Origin: Alisma plantago-aquatica
Taxonomy: Eukaryota > Streptophyta > Magnoliopsida > Alismatales > Alismataceae
Length of the DNA: 64,000 nt
Direction: 5' to 3'
Assembly (NCBI GenBank): GCA_963693085.1
Contig: OY856413.1
Location: 473,931,379 to 473,995,378, forward strand
Positions 57,138 to 64,000 of this stretch are shown one piece after another; the stretch's first letter is position 1, and every line of letters starts with the position of its first letter. The notes under the pieces are model-generated. The model saw nothing but the letters and a program-made list of their open reading frames with translations, did not search any database and was not told the DNA's origin. The position numbers and the translations under genes were made by a program.

Positions 57138-59370
57138 GTGAGGGGTGAACCTAGCCATTGCAGCCCAAAAAGAGAGGCTTACACAAGAAGCCCAAGTTGT
57201 TGTAGAAGAGGAAATTTGTACAACTCAAAGGGAGATTCTTACGTAGGGCCAAATGACAAAAAGAGCTTAGAAAGTTCTCAATCCCTAAAGCTGCATATAT
57301 TCACAACCCTATTATACCACCCCCTGTTGAAGCCATTCAATATAAAGTAAGTCAACATTGGTCGCATTGCTATAAAATAGTGCCTTTTCAAGCAAACAAG
57401 GGGAGTATTGTCAAGAGCACATCTTAAAGTTTGTTGACATATGTGCAATGATAAAATAGAATGGAGTTTCAAATGAAGCTATTAGACTTTGTCTCTTCAA
57501 ATACTTGCTTATAGATAGAGCAAGGAGTTGGCACAATGCTTTGTTGGGTGACCCATCACCACATGGGAACAAATTCAAATAAATTCTATGATAATTTCTA
57601 CCCACCTTCCCTCATATATAATCATAGGCCAGAGAAGCCAATTTATAGAAGTCCTAGGTGAAACTCTAACGGACGCACAGTATAGGTACAATGAAGTTCT
57701 CCACAAGTACCCATGATTTTTGGATTCCTCATATGGAGGAAACATCATGTGTCATAGCTATGATAGTGCTTGGAAACTAGTAACTTTCAAGAGAGAAAAT
57801 CAAGCCAATTGGCTCAATTTGCAGGAGAAGGACTGCTAAAGGTGTCTATGGTAGAAAGAAACTCTAAATTAAAGTCCATTTCCAAATATTTAAAGTAAAT
57901 AACACCCAAGAAAGAAAATTTGATACATATTTCAATGTCTAGAAGGATGAAATCAACCACAACAATAGGTGAAAGCACTAACACAATTTTGTGAAGCCTG
58001 CAAGGGTATTGATCGCCTACATTGGCTTGTCAAAGTTTTTGTGATGTATTAATGAATAATATATCAGCTCAAGGATATACTAACAAGATAGAAGATATGA
58101 ATTCCATCCATAGTATTCCAGGTCAAGGGTTTTACAGTCCAATTTAGAATAGAATCCATCATGATTTACAATATGGCAATCCTTTTGATGCATAAAATTC
58201 TCAACAGCTCACACTGGACAGAAGTCAAGTTTGTGGCCATCCAAGTTTTTAGAATAATCAAAATTTTAGAAATCGAGGGAACTACATAGGTAACTCCTAG
58301 ATTAGGTTTCACAATCCTAACTAGGATCTACCACAACAACAACTATAGGGGAAAATAGCAAATATTCATTCATCTGATCAAGATAAACTTTCAGCCATTG
58401 AAAGATCCTACAGTCACAACAAACAATGATTTCTAATCAACAAGCTCACCAGAAAGTAATGAAGTCTCAATTGGCTCAACTTTTAGCTAATCTTTACCCC
58501 CTACAAGAGCTATTGTAGGCCATCCAGAAAATAACCCTAAGTACCCAAAACACCTGAAAAGTATTGCTACGTGTTCAGGAAGAATCGACTTAGATGCAAT
58601 TGCAAAGATCATAATACTCGACGTAGATGAGGATTGTTGTTTTATTATTCAAGGTCACATAGCACCATGTTCAATAGTACAAAAAGTAGCAATTTAGAAC
58701 ATAGAAGTGCAAGATATGTAGTCATCGACAACACACACAAAATTTAGTGTAGAAAAACCAATAGTTGTGATTAAAGATACAAATGAGCCAATTATTCCAA
58801 GTGTATAGGCCTCATCCTCCGTATCAAGCCTGCCTAAGACAAACATGGCCAGACACTTGCTTTATAAAGTTCAATGAGGCCATGAAAAAGTTTCATGTGG
58901 ACATCCCTTTATTAGATGCATGGTAGATATACTTGCATGGTCCAAGTATTTGAAGATGTTCCTCAGAAGGAAATACTCAATTGAGGAGTATGGTACAGTC
59001 AAGCTAGGTAGAAAAACATCTAATATAATGTAGAATAAAATGCCAAAAAATAGAAGGATCCAAGTTTGTTTGGGGTCACTTGCTACAATGGAGATTCTAC
59101 ATGTAAGAAGAGATTAGTTGACTATAGTAATAATATCTTTATTATTCCCCACAACTTATGTAAGAGGATAGGATTTATAAATTTATTACTGAATGGCACA
59201 ACAATACAACTACCAACTCTTCAATATTTGTTCCAGTGGGAATCATTAAGGATGTTCCAATCAATTTGGAGAAGGAATCGTATGTCCCATGTGACTTTGT
59301 TGCATGGACATAAAGGAGGATTTTAGATATCCCCTCATTTTCCTCCAACCCTTCCTATCCATTTATTCTA
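57138..59370 (+). pseudogene. Athila-like gypsy gag, decayed
   Basis: Traces of the gag core appear as PITTWEQIQ (about 57549-57575, family PPGSITTWDQ), then LPSYIIIGQRSQFIE and LTDAQYRYNEVLHKYP. Next come a long linker and a block with the AMKKFHVDIPLLDA region (about 58878-58920) that normally precedes protease. Stops are frequent. The terminal part (from 58801) is duplicated in 59371-59940. Confidence 0.6.
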
Positions 59371-59940
59371 GTCTATAGGCCTTATCCATCATACCAAGCT
59401 TTTTTAAGGCAAACACAGCTAGACACTTACTTTATGAAGTTCAAGGAGGCCATGAAAAAGCTTCATGTGGACATCCCTTTATTAGGTGCCCCAATAGAGA
59501 TACATACATGGTCAAAGTATTAGAAGATGCTCCTCACAAGGAAATTCACAATTGAGGAGTATGACACGGTCCATCTAAGCTAGCACAACATCTAATACAA
59601 TATAGAATAAATTGCCAAAGAAGCAGAAGGATCTAGGTTCATTTGGGATCTCTTGCTACAATGGAGACTCTACATGTAAGAAGTGATTGTCTAACCTCAG
59701 TGCTAGTATCTCTATTATGCACTACAACTTATGTAAGAGGCTAGGATTTATAAAGTTATTATCAAATGGCATGACAATACAGCTTGTCGACTCTTCAGTG
59801 ATTGTTCAAATGGGAATCATTGAGGATGTTCCAATCAAATTGGGGAAGGACTCTTATGTCCCATGTGACTTTGTTGTCATGAACATAAAAGAGGATCTTA
59901 GATATCCCCTTTTTTTCAACCCTTCCTAGCCACAACAAGA
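58801..59940 (+). repeat. 570 bp direct tandem duplication in gag-protease
   Basis: 58801-59370 and 59371-59940 match along their length with an offset of 570. Both begin TATAGGCC[TC][CT]ATCC and both hold the FHVDIPLL block, the TTGCTACAATGGAGA stretch and the protease part. Substitutions have accumulated, so the event is old. Only the second copy continues naturally into the rest of pol. Confidence 0.85.
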
Positions 59941-60300
59941 GTGTTAATTGATGTCAAGATAGAACCCTACTTCTATGATTAGGGAAGAGAACCTTGAATT
60001 TAGGGTTTTTGACAGCATGAAAGGGACAAGCATGCATGAGGAAGTTTTCTTATTATATTTTATAGAAAAAGTGTCACTCTTCTCACAGTAAGATCCAGAT
60101 TCTAATGATCCCTTAGATATTTCCCTTGTTGTTGCCAAAGCTAGTGATTCCATGGACGAGTACATAAAACAACTCTTACTTCACCTAGATTTAGCTAAAG
60201 AAGACCCACAAGTGGAATTTGAAGATATAAAGTCCATTTCTATTGTCAAAGAACCTATTTTAGAACCAAAGTCTCCCGAGATGAAACCCTTACCATAAGG
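59640..60300 (+). pseudogene. Gypsy protease and linker
   Basis: The second duplicate reads SISIMHYNLCKRLGFIKL, TIQLVDSSVIVQMGIIEDVP and YVPCDFVVMNIKEDLRYP, a retropepsin lacking a clean DSG because of an upstream frameshift. After a stop at 59927 the linker resumes with VLIDVKI-like sequence, LLLHLDLAKEDPQVEFEDI and PKSPEMKPLP. In autonomous relatives this leads directly to RT. Confidence 0.7.
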
Positions 60301-61380
60301 ATTGAAATACATCTTCCTAGATTACTTGAAGGTCTATCCAACGATAATTAATGCCAATTTGACCACTGAATAGGAAGATAAGGTATTCTATGAACTAAGA
60401 AAAACATATGCAATAGGTTATAAGATAAGTGATCTTATAGAAGTAAGTCGAGCATTGTGCATGCACAAAATCCCTATGATGGAATATTTCAAATCTTATG
60501 TGGAACACTAGTGCAAGTTGAATCCAAACATGAAGGAAATGGTTTGTCTCAAAGTTATAAAGCTCCTCACATCTAGTATCATCTTCCTCATCTATCACTC
60601 ACCATGGGTGAGCCCTATCCAGGTCGTTCCAAAGAAATGAGGCACCATTGTGGTCAATAACGAAAACAATGAGATCATCCCAACTTGTAATGTCACATGG
60701 TGGAAGATGTGTATCGAGTTAAAGAAGTTTAATAAAGGTACAGGCAAGGATCATTTCCCCTTACCCTTAATAGACCAAGTTCTAGAATGCCTAGATCATC
60801 AAGAATATTGTTTTTATCTTGATGCTTACTTTGGATTTTATCAAATCTCAATTTACCCAGATGACTAGGAGAAGACTACCTTACATGTCCCTTTGGGACC
60901 TATGCTTTTAGAAGAATTTACATTTAGGATCTACAATGTCGTAAATCAAATTTTGATTGTGCTTGGAAACCATTTTTTCCAGATAAACTCAAACAATCAT
61001 GGAGGTCCTCATGGATGATTTCTCTATCTATATAGATTCATTCAACTCATGCCTAGTACATCTCGCCATGGTACTTCAACACTATGAGGAAGCACATTTG
61101 GTGCTCAGTTGGGAGAAATATCACTTTATGGTGAAATAAGGTATCATTCTAGGCCACAGAGTCAATAATAGAGGAATTGAAGGAGAAAAACAAAAATAGA
61201 GATGACAGCTAAGATCACTCCTCTAGATATAGTAAAATAATTTAGAGATTTCCAAGGTCATGTGGTTTCTTATAGAAGATTTATCAAGTACTTCACCAAG
61301 ATAGCTCAACCAATGATGAATTTATTGCTCAAGGATGTTAAAGTTTGCTTTTATGAAGAATGAAGAGTTTCAACAATCTA
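60301..61380 (+). pseudogene. Gypsy reverse transcriptase
   Basis: Motifs in order: NPNMKEMVCLKVIKLL (about 60520), WVSPIQVVPKK (about 60608-60640), CIELKKFNKGTGKDHFPLPL (about 60710-60768), FYLDAYFGFYQISIYPDD (about 60812-60866) and EVLMDDFSIYID (about 61000-61035, catalytic DD). KITPLDIVK, FRDFQGHVVSYRRFIKYF and KIAQPMMNLLLKD (about 61210-61340) follow. The order is that of Ty3/gypsy RT. Stops such as at 60866 and 61138 and several frameshifts inactivate it. Confidence 0.82.
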
Positions 61381-62110
61381 AAATAACTCTCACCTCAACC
61401 CTTATTATTCGGGGACCATATTGATCACAACTATTTGATATTATTTGTGATTTTAGTGGTTGTGAAGTGTGATCCGTCTTGGGTCAACACACACAAAAGA
61501 AGCATCATATCATCTATTATGCCTCCAAGACTCTAGACAAAGCCCATAGAAATATGCAACTACCAAGAAGGAATTCCTAGTATCTGTGTTTGCTTTTGAT
61601 ATATCTAATCATGCCTCGAGGGTTTAAAAGTTAATAGTCTATAGGAATCATGTGGTAAATTGATACCTATTGGCAAAGAAGGATGCAAAACCCAAATTAA
61701 TCCAGTGGATCCTTCTATAAGAGTTTGATCTTGAAATACAAGACAAGAAGGGTAGTGAGAATGTATTGTTGATCACTTGAGTTGCCTTCACAGTCATGGT
61801 ACATACACTATACCCATCAATGATTATCTCTCCCAAATGATTATCTCATGAACACCTTGAATTCCTTCCCTTGGCATTCTGGTTTCATCAGCTATCAAGA
61901 TACATGTATTCTTCACCCAAATGCATAGGTAACACAGGGAAGAAATTCATGCACGATGTCAAACAATATTGTTGGGATGAGCCATATCTTTTTAGCTTTT
62001 GCACCCATGACCTCTATTGATGTTGTATTCTTGAGGAGGAAGCCATGTTAATTCTAAAACAATGTCTCCAAGCCCCACTAAAGGCCATCTGGTCCTAAAA
62101 GGATTGCACT
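61381..62110 (+). pseudogene. Gypsy RNase H and zinc-binding linker
   Basis: Recognisable pieces are HHIIYYASKTLDKA-like sequence (about 61504-61545), KKEFLVSVFAFD (about 61567-61600), YLLAKKDAKPKLIQWILL (about 61664-61717) and FDLEIQDKKGSENV (about 61727-61766), the usual end of RNase H. The following stretch has only traces of the H2C2 zinc motif. The reading frame changes repeatedly. Confidence 0.75.
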
Positions 62111-63130
62111 AAAGGTCTTACAATGTGGATTCTTTTGGATGACAACATTCAAGGATGATTATAAATTTGTGTTGTCTTGTGATAAACTCAAAGGTTTGGA
62201 AACTTCACCAAGTGAGAGGAAGAAATATCTTTGAAGATTTGGAAGAAGTCAAAATCTTTGATGTATGGGGAGTAGACTACATGACTTATTCCCCTCTTCA
62301 TGTATCTTGCTGGTAGTAGATTATGTATCTAAGTGGGTCAAGACCATCCCTACAGTTACAAGAATTTATAGAATATTATCAAGATATTTAGGGATGTTAT
62401 TTTCGCTCACTTTGGAGTTTTCCTCACACTATCATCTCTGATGGAGGTACGATTTCCTAGAACAAAGTTATAAATATATTTTAAGAAAGTGTAGTGTGTA
62501 TCATAAAGTGGCATCTTTATATCATCGACAAACAAGCGGGCAAGTGAAGGTATCCAATTAGCAACTCAAGGCCATTATAGAGAAAAATTGTGATCGTAGT
62601 ATAATAGGTCGGTCCAATGAAATCAATGCTGCTATTTGGGCTTATAGGACAATGTTCAAGACACCTTTGGGCACCACACCTTTCAAATTGAATATGAAAA
62701 TCACATCACCTTCATGTCAAACTAGAACACAAGGCCTTGTTTAGCAATTGATTCCGATCGAAAGGAACCTGACAAGAATAGACAACTACAATTATAAGAG
62801 CTTGAGGAATTCAGATTGACTGCATATGAAAATGCATGGATCTACAAAGAGAGAACAAAATTCTGGCCCGACGATCATCTAAAGAGGAAAGGAATACAAG
62901 TCAGAGATCGTGTACTACTTATTAACTCATGACTTAGACTATTATAGGTAAACTCAATCGGTGATGGTTTGGGCCATACATTGTAAGGTATATCTACCTA
63001 CATGGTGCTTTCATCCTATGGAGCAAAAAGACTTGCAAGTTCATGGCAAATGTTCAATGCTTGAAGAGATACTTTACCATGGTTGACATGAATGTCGACT
63101 GCCTCTCATACTTTATGTGCATGATCTACC
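62111..63130 (+). pseudogene. Gypsy integrase
   Basis: FDVWGVDYMTYSP (about 62256-62293) carries the first catalytic aspartate. LVVDYVSKWVKTIPTVT-like sequence follows (about 62310-62355), then TIISDGGT (about 62428-62450) with the second. TSGQVKVSN and LKAIIEKNCD-like sequence (about 62530-62595) holds the region of the glutamate. LEHKALF (about 62723) and the C-terminal HPMEQKDLQVHGKCSMLE part follow, to about 63110. It is decayed throughout. GTTGGGAGGCTAC at 63181 parallels the post-pol motif at 37171. Confidence 0.78.
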
Positions 63131-63419
63131 AACTAATTGAACTAATACGTTGAGTCAAAGATGCAAAACACATGTGCTTGTTGGGAGGCTACATGATCAT
63201 TACCTTAGTTTCCATTTTTAGTTTTAGATTAGAAAATTTTGCATCCATTAGACAATGCATCGCAAGATGCAATGTTAAGTTTTGACAATTTCCTTTTTTC
63301 CTGATGGTGGATGTCATCTGATAGAAAGGCAATCACATCTCTTGGTCCACCAAACATGATTTTTTTCCTCCATCTCAGATTTGGTGTTTGCTCAAGGATG
63401 AACAAAATCTCTAAGTTTA

Positions 63420-63436
63420 GGGTGGAGGGTGGGTGG
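63420..63436 (+). other. Polypurine-like tract before the 3' LTR
   Basis: GGGTGGAGGGTGGGTGG lies after the post-pol non-coding stretch and directly before TATGTATTCTACC, the likely LTR start. Confidence 0.55.
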
Positions 63437-64000
63437 TATGTATTCTACCTTCCACCCACACCGATCTATTTTTGACTTAAGATTCCATCATTGCATTTTT
63501 CATGAATTTTTTTCAAAAAAACATTTTAAAATAATTAAATCCATTATATAGTCAGCTAGGGTTCCTTTTTGTATTGAATATATGCATATTTGCATCATCA
63601 AAACTTCATTATATGAAGAAACACCTCAAAAGGACCAAAATTTTAAACTAACCAATGGCTAGAAACCATTCTATGTAGCTTATGAATCTAAAAATCATGT
63701 TTTCTTGAAAAAGATGTCAAGCATGAAAGGAACTGAAAGGGTAACAAACACATTATTTTTCTTATTGACTAGTGGAATAATTGCATGAAATCACCACACA
63801 ATTCCTTCATCATGTCATTTTTTGAGTGTAGTGTAGCAAGGAGAACAGCTTGGTGTGTTGAGTTGTAGATCAAGTTGCATGTTGAGCTGACTCCTCTTCT
63901 ACACTTCCCCATATGCTTACATTACATCCACCAAAAAGAAGTTAAGAAGCCATAAAAGAGTGATGTGCCCTATGTTTAGGGTGGCACACCCCTTCTCCCT
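63437..64000 (+). repeat. 3' LTR start of the right gypsy element, partial
   Basis: It begins TATGTATTCTACCTTCCACC after the polypurine tract and continues to the window edge without a visible end. No matching 5' LTR was found upstream, so the assignment rests on position and the polypurine tract only. Confidence 0.45.

Noticed and set aside
57138..57350. A 70-codon frame with a Cys/Arg-rich start, possibly a small host protein
   Set aside because: It leads directly into gag traces of the gypsy element and has no supporting splice or promoter context.

Overview
This window looks like nuclear DNA from a seed plant, most likely an angiosperm, from a repeat-dense and possibly pericentromeric block. 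I cannot name the species. Almost everything recognisable is LTR retrotransposon: Ty1/copia elements on the left, Ty3/gypsy elements of the Athila/Tat type in the middle and right, a SIRE/Maximus-like solo LTR and a chromovirus-like LTR fragment. I found no host gene, rRNA or tRNA gene, or CRISPR array. Most coding traces are broken by stops, frameshifts or nested insertions. The exception is an open copia protease-integrase frame running off the left edge.

Layout, left to right. Positions 1-5221 are the 5' part of a minus-strand copia element (pol, long leader, primer-binding site, 2.24 kb LTR) inserted in the integrase of an older plus-strand copia of the same family (5222-10858). That older copia also carries a plus-strand solo LTR (6646-8892) with a perfect AAAGC target-site duplication, so the two LTRs form a 2.2 kb inverted repeat. 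Next come a short LTR (11013-11741), a second decayed copia (11742-13982) and its LTR (13983-16102). From 16103 to about 32197 runs a decayed minus-strand Athila-like gypsy element, read right to left: LTR, gag, protease, RT, RNase H, integrase. It is split by a 1429 bp SIRE-like solo LTR (17988-19416, TSD GCCCC) and by a complete 8.1 kb gag-only non-autonomous gypsy element (19554-27635, TSD GTATC).

From 32203 to about 50475 is another minus-strand gag-only gypsy element with a 1.4 kb interior. Its 3' LTR is split by a plus-strand array, 33038-45599, built LTR-gag/pro-LTR-gag/pro-LTR. The array has three LTRs and two interiors but only one target-site duplication (GCAAT) at its outer ends, the signature of unequal recombination between element copies. 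Positions 50476-57130 are AT-rich and mostly unassigned, with LTR-like pieces. Positions 57138-63436 are a decayed plus-strand Athila-like gag-pol with a 570 bp internal tandem duplication, followed by the start of its 3' LTR.

The most striking unexplained pattern is that several unrelated LTR families each carry a cluster of short palindromic motifs, different in each family. Where a TATA-like box is visible, the cluster usually lies about 70-500 bp upstream of it. Similar motifs recur inside some element interiors. The genes do not form a cellular pathway: they are capsid, protease, reverse transcriptase, RNase H and integrase modules of parasitic elements, and the non-autonomous elements would need enzymes supplied by relatives.
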